64,000 nt of DNA from DTKD01 sp050948905 (GCA_050948905.1 JBMNES010000001.1:1178001-1242000), one strand, 5' to 3'. Shown: positions 42,771 through 51,958, counted from the stretch's first letter. Notes: generated by a model from the sequence alone, not told the origin. A program made the numbers and translations.

Positions 42771-43529
42771 CTACCAACCCCGGTAGCCGCCGTAGGAACC
42801 ACCGTAACCATAGGAGCGGTTATTATAGCCGCCGTAGTTGCCATAACCGCCATAACCACCATATCCTCCATAGCCGCCATAGCTTCCGCCATAATTACGG
42901 CTTCCGTAACTACCATAGCTGCCATAGCCACCGTAACTACCGTAGCCGCCATATCCGCCGTAGCCGCCGTAGCCACCGTAGCCGCTATAACGGCCGCCCA
43001 TTCCCATGCCATAATTCCAACCGCCCATACCATAACCGCCGTAGGCTCTGTTGGAATCTGCGCCTCCGAGAATCGACAATATCTCATTGGCGCTGACGTT
43101 GTTTAGCGGTATCTTTTCGATTTTAATCTCAGGCTCATCGGTAGTCGCGTCTACCGAGGGCAAATCTGATACTGGCATTGATGCAGCAATGAGATTTGAG
43201 GTGTCGGGCTTAACGCTGATAAGATACACCCCGCCGTCCTGCCTGTATACCAACCCGGCGGACTTCGTGAGGCTCCTGAGCGCGGTTTCGAACGGAACGT
43301 CCTTTATAGACAGCGCCGATACGGTGCCGGAGACATTGGAATCTATGGAGTAGTTCTTTCCCGTGCCTCGAAAAAGGGCCTCAATGGCCGCCTTGACGTC
43401 AGTATCTTTCAGGTCAAGGTTTACATTAGTCTGCGTGGCATCCGCTGCCAAAACCGGCAATCCTATTGAGATTGTCAGCACGGCAGCCATTATCACATAA
43501 CACAGCGATCGCGAATGCAATTTTCTCAT
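42771..43529 (-). CDS. Secreted STN-domain protein with Gly-Tyr repeat tail
   Basis: 252 aa from ATG 43529 behind GGAGGAGG. Signal peptide residues 1-28. Residues 35-110 are a secretin/TonB short N-terminal (STN) domain: VNLDLKDTDVKAAIEALFRGTGKNY and VPFETALRSLTKSAGLVYRQDGGVYLI. Residues 115-160 form a second small region (IPLNNVSANEILSILGG). Residues 161-252 are almost pure Gly, Tyr, Ser and Asn in GGYGGYG repeats. It resembles the start of a PilQ secretin without the pore domain; it may bind the wall or the pilus channel. The repeat DNA makes long spurious frames on the other strand. Confidence 0.82.
   Translation of the reverse strand: MRKLHSRSLCYVIMAAVLTISIGLPVLAADATQTNVNLDLKDTDVKAAIEALFRGTGKNYSIDSNVSGTVSALSIKDVPFETALRSLTKSAGLVYRQDGGVYLISVKPDTSNLIAASMPVSDLPSVDATTDEPEIKIEKIPLNNVSANEILSILGGADSNRAYGGYGMGGWNYGMGMGGRYSGYGGYGGYGGYGGYGSYGGYGSYGSYGSRNYGGSYGGYGGYGGYGGYGNYGGYNNRSYGYGGSYGGYRGW
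42785..43045 (-). repeat. Tandem GGY-codon repeat inside the STN gene
   Basis: About 260 bp of near-repeats of a 9-nt GGCGGCTAC-like unit coding Gly-Gly-Tyr, interrupted by Ser and Asn codons. Likely to vary in length by slippage. Confidence 0.8.
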
Positions 43530-43711
43530 TGTAAAAGCCCTCCTCCTGTTCAACTTCAGTGCTGGCCCAGCCTAAATGAGCTTCGGGTGTATTTGTCTGC
43601 CCGTTATCATATTAGACGCAATATGCAGCGTAGCATTTCACAACCCATAATCGCCTGCTAAATGCATTATACCCTCTTAGCCCATCGGTTAGGCACGATT
43701 ATAGGAAAGAG

Positions 43712-43720
43712 TGATATAAT
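43712..43720 (+). promoter_or_regulatory. Extended -10 promoter of the DUF4091 gene
   Basis: TGA-TATAAT, 37 bp before ATG 43758; it excludes a longer upstream frame. Confidence 0.6.
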
Positions 43721-43757
43721 GCTTACGCGGATGCGATTCGTCATCGGAGGTGTTTAT

Positions 43758-45452
43758 ATGCGATTCATCCTGTCGGTTCCGATTTTATTTTTCCTGCTTT
43801 CGACAACCTGTGCTTATACACAGACCCAGGCCGCATCGACCTGGGGTGTAATAACCGAGGGTAAATGGGGCACAGCCTGGACAGCAAGCCCTAACCAAAA
43901 GATTCTGCCGAACACACCCGTGCCGGCAAATAAGACTACCGGCGTGCAGATTTATGCCGCAAACAACGAATATGAGCCGTTTCAGATAGTGCTGACCGCA
44001 AAGACAAGAATCGGAAACGTAAAGGTCGTGCCGCACACACTTACCGGACCAAAAGGGAAGGTGCCCGCGTGGAGCATAACGGTCAAAAACGTGGAGTATG
44101 TCAACTGCTCGACCCCGACCGACGAAGGCATTGAGCCGGGGCTGTATCCGGACCCGCTGCCGGATCACTTTCCGTATAACGCGATAGAGAATCGCAACAC
44201 CTCGGCCTGGGTGACGGTCTATGTGCCGAGAAACACCCCTGCGGGGGATTATAAGGGAACGGTTGATGTAGTTGCGCCGAGTATAGGCAAGATAGAGGTG
44301 CCGGTTAATCTGCGTGTCTGGGACTTCACGCTTCCGTCGGTGAGCCGCCTGCGCACTGCCTATGGCAACAGTATGAATAAGGCGTTCCAGTATCAGGGAG
44401 CAACTACCATTGAACAGCAGCGAAAGCTGGTCGATTTATATAATCTCAACTTCCGCAAGCATAGAGTCTCACCATATCAGCCTTACGCCGGATATGACCT
44501 TAAAATCGAGAAGGTAAACGGCGAGGTTAAGATTGATTTCAAAGATTTCGATGTGGCAATTCAGAAGTATTTTCCATATTTCAACAGTTTTATGCTGCCG
44601 AGGACGTGGATGCACGATGATCTCGGTTTCGGAAAGGGCCCAGACAGCCAGCGCCTCAAAATCGATTATATGCGCCAGTTGGCGGAGCATTTGATCAACA
44701 AGGGTGTTCTGTCGAAAGGTTATGTCTATATAACAGACGAGCCTCAGCCGGACGTCTACGATAGTATCGTAGAAGCCGCCAAAGACATACGTATGGCAGA
44801 TGGTCGAATTAAGATTCTTCTCACCAAACGAGTCGAGGACAAGCTGATCGGGTCGGTGGACATTTGGGTGCCGATCGTTAATCATTATCTTGAAGAACCC
44901 AGCAAGGCACGACAAGCTAAAGGCGAGGAGCTTTGGTGGTATTTGTGCTGTGGGCCGCGCGCTCCTTACTCCAATGGCTATTTCATCGATTACCCCGCTG
45001 CACAGATGCGTATGTATCACTGGCAGACCTGGAAATATGGAGTCGACGGCATTCTGTATTGGAACACGATGTACTGGCAGGACAACCCCTGGCAGGTCGC
45101 GATGAGCCAGCCGCCGGAGAGAACCCACAACTGGGGCAATGGCGACGGCCAACTGCTGTATCCGGCGTCGCGATTGCCCTCTGAGAAGTTCGTCGATAAA
45201 GGCCCGGTGGACTCAATCAGATGGGAACTGGTGCGCGAGGGCATTGAGGACTGGGACTACTTCCGAATACTCCAGGACAAAATCGACGCCGCCTCCGACG
45301 CTAAGAAAAAGACCCCGGCTTACTCCGCCGCTGTCGATGTATTGCGACAGGTGAACGGATGCGTGCCATCTCTGACGGATTTCTGCACGGATATTAACAA
45401 GATCGAGGCGATAAGAGCCAGAGTCGGAAGGGCGATCGAAGGGCTTAAATAG
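43758..45452 (+). CDS. Secreted DUF4091-family glycoside hydrolase-like protein
   Basis: 564 aa from ATG 43758, 7 nt after GGAGG. Signal peptide residues 1-23. N-terminal beta domain (about 40-195): YAANNEYEPFQIVLTAKT and TPAGDYKGTVDV. Barrel-like region 200-490 with YVYITDEPQPDVYDSIVEAAK, where the Asp-Glu pair is the likely acidic site, KILLTKRVED and GVDGILYWNTMYWQDNPW. C-terminal DSIRWELVREGIEDWDYF is the DUF4091 signature. Relatives occur in polysaccharide-use clusters. Single gene. Confidence 0.88.
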   Translation: MRFILSVPILFFLLSTTCAYTQTQAASTWGVITEGKWGTAWTASPNQKILPNTPVPANKTTGVQIYAANNEYEPFQIVLTAKTRIGNVKVVPHTLTGPKGKVPAWSITVKNVEYVNCSTPTDEGIEPGLYPDPLPDHFPYNAIENRNTSAWVTVYVPRNTPAGDYKGTVDVVAPSIGKIEVPVNLRVWDFTLPSVSRLRTAYGNSMNKAFQYQGATTIEQQRKLVDLYNLNFRKHRVSPYQPYAGYDLKIEKVNGEVKIDFKDFDVAIQKYFPYFNSFMLPRTWMHDDLGFGKGPDSQRLKIDYMRQLAEHLINKGVLSKGYVYITDEPQPDVYDSIVEAAKDIRMADGRIKILLTKRVEDKLIGSVDIWVPIVNHYLEEPSKARQAKGEELWWYLCCGPRAPYSNGYFIDYPAAQMRMYHWQTWKYGVDGILYWNTMYWQDNPWQVAMSQPPERTHNWGNGDGQLLYPASRLPSEKFVDKGPVDSIRWELVREGIEDWDYFRILQDKIDAASDAKKKTPAYSAAVDVLRQVNGCVPSLTDFCTDINKIEAIRARVGRAIEGLK

Positions 45453-45486
45453 TGTAGCTTACTACCAACGGGTGTTTGATCAGGTG

Positions 45487-45517
45487 ATTGGGTGGCGATA
45501 TATAATCGCCACCCAAT
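45487..45517. terminator. Bidirectional terminator hairpin
   Basis: ATTGGGTGGCGAT/ATCGCCACCCAAT, a perfect 13-bp stem with a 5-nt loop, between the convergent DUF4091 and GGDEF/HD-GYP genes. GTTTATTT follows on the plus strand. Confidence 0.85.
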
Positions 45518-45523
45518 GTTTAT

Positions 45524-46918
45524 TTACGCTGCTTTATCCCTGGTTTCGTTCATCATATTGATGAAGGCGCCGACCAGTTCCGGGTCGAACTGCTTTCCCG
45601 CACATTTCTTCATTTCTTCGAAAGCTTCTGCCCTGGACAAGGCCGGTCGATACGGTCGATTGTTGGTCATTGCATCGTAAGAGTCAGCGATGGCAATGAT
45701 GCGGGCTATCAGAGGGATATTGGTGCCGGAAAGGCCGCTTGGGTATCCGGTGCCGTCGAAGCGCTCGTGATGATGCCGTACGCCGGGCAAAATCGCGCCC
45801 ATCTGCTGTACTCGACGCAGAATCTGAGACCCCAACGACGCGTGGGTCTGAATTCTTGTTCTTTCCTCCGCATCGAAGAATTTCTTATCCAGCATCTCCT
45901 CAGGCATGCCGATCTTGCCGAGGTCGTGAAGCAGGGAGGCCGTGCGCAGCGTCTCCAACTCCTCTTGTGTCATGCCAATCTGCTCGCCGAGTGCCAGAGA
46001 TATTTCCATCACGGACCGGGAGTGCCCTTTGCTATAGTTGTCTCGTGCATCAATCACCGCAGCCAGGGCCTCCAGAGCCGCCGTGTTATCATCGGCCGCC
46101 AGAAGCGCTCCGACGTGGCTTGTAGAGACTCGGTGCAGCACCGCGCAGTTTTCATCGTATATTAGACTACGGTTTCGGCCTTGCTGTTTTGCTGAGTACA
46201 GGGCGGCATCGGCGCATAGTATCAACGCATGTTTTTCGGTGGCGTGGTCTGGAAATACTGCGACTCCTGCGCTCGCTGTGATTGATCGATTCTTGCCAAG
46301 CACGCGTGAACTCGTCTTCTCAACAGTTTTTCGAATCCTCTCCGCCACCTCCAGCGCCTCAGCGGGACCCGTTTCTGGCAGGATCACGACGAACTCCTCG
46401 CCCCCATACCGAGCCAGAATGTCGATGTTGCGGATAGACTCCCTGCACACGCCCGCAAACCACTTCAACGCCTTATCCCCGTCCTGATGCCCCCAACTGT
46501 CGTTGTAGGTCTTAAAGTAGTCCAAATCAAGCATAATCAGAGACAGATGGCGGCCGAATCTCTCCGCTCTCTTAATTTCCGATTCCAACCGCTCTTGAAA
46601 GTGACGATGATTATATATCTCAGTCACGCCGTCAATGTTGGCCCTCAGCTCTGCCATTTTTCGGAAGTTTACTTCACTGTCCAAAAGAAACCCGATATAG
46701 GCCGATATGCAGATGCAGACAAAGGCCCAGGCGCTGATAGTGGGCCAGTGGGCATTCATCGAATAGGACAGATCCTGGATCAGGGATTGATACAGCGAGA
46801 CATCTCCCCAACTTTTCGATTCCAACCCATAAGCCCAAACACCGAAAATATACGAAGCGGTAGCAAACAAAAATCCGCCGAAATAGAACAACAGACGATA
46901 TCTAAAACTCTTTCTCAT
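45524..46918 (-). CDS. Membrane-bound GGDEF and HD-GYP protein
   Basis: 464 aa. Two membrane spans (about 8-30 and 60-80). The GGDEF domain (about 95-255) has an active YGGEEF and an inhibitory-site RxxD (RNID) five residues before it. The HD-GYP domain (about 285-460) keeps the metal site: GHSRSV, LLHDLGKIG and HHERFDGTGYPSGLSG. It could both make and break cyclic di-GMP. An extended -10 (TGA-TAATAT, 46999-46991 on the minus strand) lies about 70 bp upstream. Confidence 0.92.
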   Translation of the reverse strand: MRKSFRYRLLFYFGGFLFATASYIFGVWAYGLESKSWGDVSLYQSLIQDLSYSMNAHWPTISAWAFVCICISAYIGFLLDSEVNFRKMAELRANIDGVTEIYNHRHFQERLESEIKRAERFGRHLSLIMLDLDYFKTYNDSWGHQDGDKALKWFAGVCRESIRNIDILARYGGEEFVVILPETGPAEALEVAERIRKTVEKTSSRVLGKNRSITASAGVAVFPDHATEKHALILCADAALYSAKQQGRNRSLIYDENCAVLHRVSTSHVGALLAADDNTAALEALAAVIDARDNYSKGHSRSVMEISLALGEQIGMTQEELETLRTASLLHDLGKIGMPEEMLDKKFFDAEERTRIQTHASLGSQILRRVQQMGAILPGVRHHHERFDGTGYPSGLSGTNIPLIARIIAIADSYDAMTNNRPYRPALSRAEAFEEMKKCAGKQFDPELVGAFINMMNETRDKAA

Positions 46919-47080
46919 TTCCGCTTAATCCTTAAATAACCACCGATAAGCGACGTACGCCCGATATGGCATTATGCCGTACCTACATGGATATTATCAG
47001 TATTAGAGCGGGCAAGCTGTAGAGAATATGAAGCCAAAGGTGATGACGAGGAAGTGCCATCACCCGAAGTCAAATACGAA

Positions 47081-47668
47081 TCAGCCGTTATATGCCTTAC
47101 CAGCGTCAAATGCCTTAAGATTCAGTTCAAGAAACTTCGGCTTTACCAGAGCCTCTATCGACTGTCGCCAGATGGGGTCGTCGATATCCGTGTGCTTCGA
47201 CAGCGCACCGATCATAACCAGGTTGACCACACGCACGTTGCCAAGCTCCCGGGCGATCTTCAGGGCGGGGATAAGCTCCAGATTGGCGTTTTTAAACGTT
47301 GAGGTGAGCAGGGATTTGATATCCTTCGGCCACTGCGCCTGCCCGCTGGAGACGGTAATAGGCTTGATCTCCTGATCGTTGACCATCGCGATTCCCCCGG
47401 GCCTTAAATAATGAGCATAACGCAGGGCTTCGAGTTTCTCAAAAGCAATCAGTATATCCGTCTCGCCCAGGGCGATCAGAGGTGAGTTGACCTTCTGCCC
47501 TATCCGGACCTGGCTGACGACGCTGCCGCCGCGCTGTGCCATGCCGTGGACTTCGCTTTTCTTTATATCCCTGCCGGAGAGCAGCGCCACGTTGCAGAGA
47601 ATCTCCCCGGCAAGCAGCGTCCCCTGACCTCCGACTCCAGCCAGTGTTATATTCAAGACCTTGGTCAT
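47081..47668 (-). CDS. iorB: Indolepyruvate:ferredoxin oxidoreductase, beta subunit
   Basis: 195 aa. Pyruvate-ferredoxin oxidoreductase gamma-type domain: ITLAGVGGQGTLLAGEILCNVAL and KKSEVHGMAQRGGSVVSQVRIG are the IorB hallmarks. Start ATG behind GAGGTAG, 25 bp after iorA. With IorA it oxidises aryl pyruvates from aromatic amino acids to aryl-acetyl-CoA, reducing ferredoxin. The gap 46919-47080 holds only the promoter of the GGDEF gene. Confidence 0.94.
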   Translation of the reverse strand: MTKVLNITLAGVGGQGTLLAGEILCNVALLSGRDIKKSEVHGMAQRGGSVVSQVRIGQKVNSPLIALGETDILIAFEKLEALRYAHYLRPGGIAMVNDQEIKPITVSSGQAQWPKDIKSLLTSTFKNANLELIPALKIARELGNVRVVNLVMIGALSKHTDIDDPIWRQSIEALVKPKFLELNLKAFDAGKAYNG

Positions 47669-47693
47669 CTTCTACCTCGCATCGCCCAGACGT

Positions 47694-49487
47694 TTACGCT
47701 GTGGGCTTGATCGCGCCGAACTTGCACACCTGTTCGCACATACCGCATCCGACGCACAGCACCGGATTGATTCGGGCCTTGCGCTTTTTGGGGTTGTCAG
47801 GATCTACTTCCGCCACCTCAATCGCCGGGCAGCCGAGCCTGAAGCACGACCCGCAAGCCGTACACGCCTCCAGATCGACCCAATACTGCTTGGTGATAGC
47901 CGCCTTGCTGCCCAAAATGCAGGGCCGCTTGCTGATGACCACCGACGGCTCCGGAGAGTCAAGCTCCTCTTTCAGCACCCTGAAAGTGGCATCGAGGTCG
48001 TTTGGGTCTATCACACGAACCCGTTTCACGCCGACTCCTCTGGCCACGTCCTCGACCAGCGTCTCGGTGGTCGTCTCCCCCATCAGGGTCCGGCCCGTTC
48101 CCGGGTTATCCTGATGGCCGGTCATAGCAGTGGTGCGGTTATCAAGCACGATAATCGTCGACGTGCCGCGGTTATAGACTATATTAAGCAGTCCGGTGAT
48201 CCCGGAGTGGAAAAACGTGCTGTCGCCGATTACTGCGGCGACTCTTCCCGGCTGGCCTGCCTTTTCCAGACCGTGAGCATTGCCGACGCTGGCGCCCATA
48301 CATACGATTGTATCCATAGCAGACAATGGTGCGAACGCGCCAAGACTATAACACCCGATATCACCAGCGACCATCGCTTTGAGCCTGTTTAATGCATAAA
48401 ATATCCCACGGTGCGAACATCCTGGACACAGCACGGGCGGCCTGGCGGGCAGATCGCCGACGGCTTCTTTGGGCTTCATAGGCTCTTTATCATAAACCTC
48501 CACGGCCAGCCGTTCGATCCTGTCCGGGCTAAGCTCGCCGATGCGCAGGCTCATCCTCGGCTGCTCCACACTCACACCCAGCGCTCGAACCTGCTCTTCG
48601 AGGTATTCGTCCCCCTCCTCGATGACATACAGCTTCGACACCGAACCCGCGAACTGCTTTATGACGTCTTTTGGGACTGGATTAGTCAAGCCCAGCTTAA
48701 GTATTGAGGCATCCGGAAACGCCTCCCTGGCGTATTGATAAGAAATGCCGGAGGTGATTATGCCTATATCGCTGCCGCGCTCTATCCTCTGGAACGCTGA
48801 GGTCTCTGAATATTCCGCCAGTTTATCGTTCTTCTCCTGAAGAGAAACCCTCATCCTGCGAGCAAACATCGGCACCGCGACCGTCCGCGTTATATCCTTT
48901 TGATATGTGCGCTTCTCCCTGTCCATCTGAGTTTTGCGCAGGCTTTCGACGTCGCCAAGGTCGACTACGCTGGAGGAATGCGAGACGCGAGTCGTGGTGC
49001 GCAACATAACCGGGATGTTGAACTGCTCGGATATTTCGATGGCAGCAACCATCATATCGTAGCACTCCTGGCTGTCAGATGGCTCCAGCATCGGAATCTT
49101 GGCGAATTTTGCCAGCAGGCGGTTGTCCTGCTCGTTTTGAGAGGAATGCATGCCCGGATCGTCCGCGCACACCACAACCATTCCCCCATTTGCGCCGATA
49201 CAGGCGAATGTCATCAGCGGATCAAGGGCCACGTTCAAGCCGACGTGTTTCATCGTGGTGATCGCCCTGGCCCCGGCAAACGATGCGCCGATGGCGACCT
49301 CCATAGCGACTTTCTCATTAACCGCCCATTCCGAATATATCTCAGGGAATCTGGCCAGATTTTCCAGTATCTCCGTGCTCGGAGTCCCAGGATATGCGCT
49401 CGCCACCTCGACTCCAGCCACGAAAGCTCCATAGGCGATGGCCTCGTTGCCCGATAGCACTTTTTTATTGGTTGCCGCTGCCTGCAT
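47694..49487 (-). CDS. iorA: Indolepyruvate:ferredoxin oxidoreductase, alpha subunit
   Basis: 597 aa. N-terminal pyrimidine-binding part begins LSGNEAIAYGAFVAGVEVASAYPGTPSTEI. The TPP-binding part has CPGCSHRGIFYAL, GDIGCYSLG, MGASVGNAHGLEK and AVIGDSTFFHSGITGL. Two C-terminal [4Fe-4S] clusters: CTACGSCFRLGCPAIEV and CVGCGMCEQVCKFGAI. GAGGTGA precedes the ATG. Oxygen-sensitive, so it fits an anaerobic or microaerobic life. Confidence 0.96.
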   Translation of the reverse strand: MQAAATNKKVLSGNEAIAYGAFVAGVEVASAYPGTPSTEILENLARFPEIYSEWAVNEKVAMEVAIGASFAGARAITTMKHVGLNVALDPLMTFACIGANGGMVVVCADDPGMHSSQNEQDNRLLAKFAKIPMLEPSDSQECYDMMVAAIEISEQFNIPVMLRTTTRVSHSSSVVDLGDVESLRKTQMDREKRTYQKDITRTVAVPMFARRMRVSLQEKNDKLAEYSETSAFQRIERGSDIGIITSGISYQYAREAFPDASILKLGLTNPVPKDVIKQFAGSVSKLYVIEEGDEYLEEQVRALGVSVEQPRMSLRIGELSPDRIERLAVEVYDKEPMKPKEAVGDLPARPPVLCPGCSHRGIFYALNRLKAMVAGDIGCYSLGAFAPLSAMDTIVCMGASVGNAHGLEKAGQPGRVAAVIGDSTFFHSGITGLLNIVYNRGTSTIIVLDNRTTAMTGHQDNPGTGRTLMGETTTETLVEDVARGVGVKRVRVIDPNDLDATFRVLKEELDSPEPSVVISKRPCILGSKAAITKQYWVDLEACTACGSCFRLGCPAIEVAEVDPDNPKKRKARINPVLCVGCGMCEQVCKFGAIKPTA

Positions 49488-49624
49488 AGATGTTCACCTC
49501 AGAGGCACAAAAACGCGCCCGAACGCATAGCCGCTCGAGCGCATGAACTGCTCTGCACCATCTATTTTATATCACTTAACCGACCCAAAAGGCAAGCATC
49601 AAGCTCAGATGGCACTTTTGCCCG

Positions 49625-51460
49625 CTACGCTGCCTTTGGAACCTGGCGGCGGGATTTTTTCTCTGCATACATCGCCGCATCTGCACAAGCTAACAGAGCC
49701 TTGGTATCAGTTCCGTCCGCCGGAAACGTCGCTACGCCGATGCTCAAGCCAAAGCGGGGCACGTCGCTGACGAACTGCCGGGCATATCGTTCAACAGCCT
49801 GCCTGATTCGCTCCGCTATCCGATTCGCCTCACAACAGCCGGTTTCCGGGAGCACCGCCACAAACTCATCTCCGCCATTTCGGGCGACCACATCGTAGTC
49901 CCTTAGCTCATCTCTGAATATATCAGCGATATCTTTGAGCACCCTGTCCCCGGCTTCGTGACCTTTGAGATCGTTGACACCCTTGAAATTGTCCAAATCT
50001 ATGCCAAGCACGGAGAGTGGTTCGTTGAACCTGGAACTGCGCTTTAACTCCCTTTCGAGATAGTGCTGCAGGAATCTGCCGTTCCGAAGATCGGTCAATG
50101 GATCGCGCAGAGCAAAGTCTCGCGCCTCCTCGAATGCCCTGGCGTTTTGCAGCGCGATGGCGGCCTGATGTGCCACGAAGGCCAGTATTCTAAGCTCGTC
50201 GTCGGTAAAGGTCCTGCGGATTACGTCATAAATATTGATCGTGCCCAGCACCTCGCCGAAGCTCACCATCGGCACCGATACACACGACTTAAAATCCAAA
50301 TCCGCAATGGCAATACCACGGTTGAATATCAAATCGTTGGGGTCGAAGTGACCGGAGCGCGGCTCGCCGTACTTGGCAACCCTGCCGGTGATTCCCTTGC
50401 CATACCGCACACGAGTCCCGGAAAACGCGTCTTCAAAGCGTCCCACCGCGGTATTTGCGACCATCCGCTTGGGATGATGCTTGTCTCTCATAAACACGAC
50501 GCACGTAGAGCCTTGAACCATTCTGCGGGTGCGATGGGCCAGCAGAGCCAGCACCTCATCTATCTCCAGGGTGCTGGAGAGAGTCTGTGCCAGGTCGAAC
50601 AAGGATATCAGCTCCTTATTAGCCTGCGCTATAGTGTTAACCGCAGGACAGGTAAGGTCTTTTAACTCCCCGTCGATCGCGCCTTTTTGAAGCATAGTCT
50701 CAGCCGCTCGCAGTTGAGGCTGAATAGCCAGAAATGCCTCCACAACAGCCGGATCAAAAGCCGATCCGGACAGGTTCTCTAGGTGAGAAACCGCCTCGTT
50801 GTGTGTCCATCCGCTCCGGTAGCATCGATCCGAAACCAGCGCGTCGTAGACCACCGCCACAGATATTATGCGCGACCCCAGCGGGATATTCTCACCGGAA
50901 AGCTGTTCCGGATACCCTGTGCCGTCGAAGTTTTCGTGGTGATACAATACCATCTCAACTATGTCGCAGGGCATATTTTCCTGACGAAGTAAATTGGCGC
51001 CGATGGCTGCGTGATTGCGCATCTTGGCAAATTCCTCGGAATCCAGCGGGCCGGGCTTCAACAGAATATGATCCGGCACACCGAGTTTGCCGACGTCCCT
51101 TATCAACGCGGCTAATCGGATTCGCTCAATAATGGTATCGCTGAGGTTCAACTGCCGAGCGATAAGTTCGCAGATGAGAGGAACGCGCTTGACTATAGGG
51201 CTGATATAAGAATCCTTTGCGCCAATCGCTGACGCCAGCGCGACAGTAGCGCAGCGATAGGCCGAATCAAGGTCGTCGGTGTATCGAGGGCTTTGTAGAG
51301 ATTCTAAAGGGGCAATTCGTCGGTTGGTTAAAATATAAGCGGGGATCAGACAAAAAACAGTCGTCAGCGAGGCCGCGCTCACCCATACATTATGGATCAG
51401 CGCCGCCACCAGCATTGCCAGGCAAGCTGCCAAAAACCAGTAAACCTGCACGTTTTTCAT
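49625..51460 (-). CDS. HD-GYP-like, GAF and GGDEF protein under a c-di-GMP riboswitch
   Basis: 611 aa from ATG 51460 behind GAGAGGCGG. Two membrane spans (about 6-22 and 28-44). The HD-GYP-like region (70-245) keeps YHHENFDGTGYPEQLSG but its HD motif reads IRDVGKLG (R121-D122) and the preceding conserved His is Ile89, so phosphodiesterase activity is doubtful. GAF domain about 275-435. The GGDEF domain (445-605) has an intact NGGDEF and an inhibitory RxxD (RDYD) five residues before it. Likely a diguanylate cyclase whose expression responds to its own product. Confidence 0.92.
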   Translation of the reverse strand: MKNVQVYWFLAACLAMLVAALIHNVWVSAASLTTVFCLIPAYILTNRRIAPLESLQSPRYTDDLDSAYRCATVALASAIGAKDSYISPIVKRVPLICELIARQLNLSDTIIERIRLAALIRDVGKLGVPDHILLKPGPLDSEEFAKMRNHAAIGANLLRQENMPCDIVEMVLYHHENFDGTGYPEQLSGENIPLGSRIISVAVVYDALVSDRCYRSGWTHNEAVSHLENLSGSAFDPAVVEAFLAIQPQLRAAETMLQKGAIDGELKDLTCPAVNTIAQANKELISLFDLAQTLSSTLEIDEVLALLAHRTRRMVQGSTCVVFMRDKHHPKRMVANTAVGRFEDAFSGTRVRYGKGITGRVAKYGEPRSGHFDPNDLIFNRGIAIADLDFKSCVSVPMVSFGEVLGTINIYDVIRRTFTDDELRILAFVAHQAAIALQNARAFEEARDFALRDPLTDLRNGRFLQHYLERELKRSSRFNEPLSVLGIDLDNFKGVNDLKGHEAGDRVLKDIADIFRDELRDYDVVARNGGDEFVAVLPETGCCEANRIAERIRQAVERYARQFVSDVPRFGLSIGVATFPADGTDTKALLACADAAMYAEKKSRRQVPKAA

Positions 51461-51646
51461 ACAGTGTCCGCCTCTCAACGGGTACTTCTGTAGAGCCACG
51501 CGGGTCAAGCATATACTCAAATTTGCTCGAGCCGATTAATACGAAATTCGTCATTGAATAATGCAAATCAGTATCGTTAGAACTGGCAGGGAATCACCTG
51601 ACCCTGCTAATCAGCGAAAACCAGGACGTATTACCTGTACAAATAA

Positions 51647-51656
51647 CCAGGCTGCC
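51647..51656 (-). promoter_or_regulatory. Expression-platform segment complementary to the riboswitch core
   Basis: Minus strand GGCAGCCTGG followed by TTATTT can pair over all 10 bases with CCAGGCTGCC of the aptamer (51740-51731), 74 nt upstream. Mutually exclusive pairing is the natural switching scheme. Confidence 0.6.
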
Positions 51657-51726
51657 GTAGTCCATTCCGTTTTCCGCCCATCTACCTGCAGCCATACTTA
51701 TCTGTGGACGGCAAAACGTGCATCAA

Positions 51727-51822
51727 CTTCGGCAGCCTGGCAGACATAGCCCGATAATCCGGGCTTTAGCCCCAATAGCTTTGCGTCCTCCGGTTTCCCG
51801 GAGTTTGCTCTTATCGGATGAT
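51727..51822 (-). promoter_or_regulatory. Cyclic-di-GMP-I (GEMM) riboswitch aptamer
   Basis: Read on the minus strand: AGAGCAAA, then hairpin CTCCGG-GAAA-CCGGAG with a GAAA tetraloop, the conserved GGACGCAAAGC, a receptor-like GGGGCTAAAG, hairpin AGCCCG/CGGGCT, and TGCCAGGCTGCCGAAG. These are the invariant parts of class I c-di-GMP aptamers in their order. The 5' edge (outer stem) is approximate. It lies about 265 nt upstream of the GGDEF gene in the same direction. Confidence 0.93.
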
Positions 51823-51920
51823 TGTCATGAGGATTATGCCATCAGGTGATGAGTTGTCATGCTGAGAAGAGTGCTAGGAAATGACGTAAATATAGGGGTG
51901 GGATAATAATTGGAGTATAT

Positions 51921-51948
51921 ATGGGCGGCGACACGCATCGCCGCCCAT
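51921..51948 (-). terminator. Terminator hairpin after the CBS gene
   Basis: ATGGGCGGCGA/TCGCCGCCCAT, 11-bp stem with 6-nt loop, 10 bp after the CBS stop. It separates that gene from the riboswitch leader downstream. Confidence 0.65.
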
Positions 51949-51958
51949 AGTGATTGTC

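Noticed and set aside
42785..43045. Regular repeats resembling a CRISPR array
   Set aside because: They are 9-nt coding repeats without spacers; no cas gene is present.
42557..43096. Plus-strand frame rich in His, Arg and Ser opposite the STN gene
   Set aside because: It is the complement of the GGY repeat; it lacks a start site and any fold.
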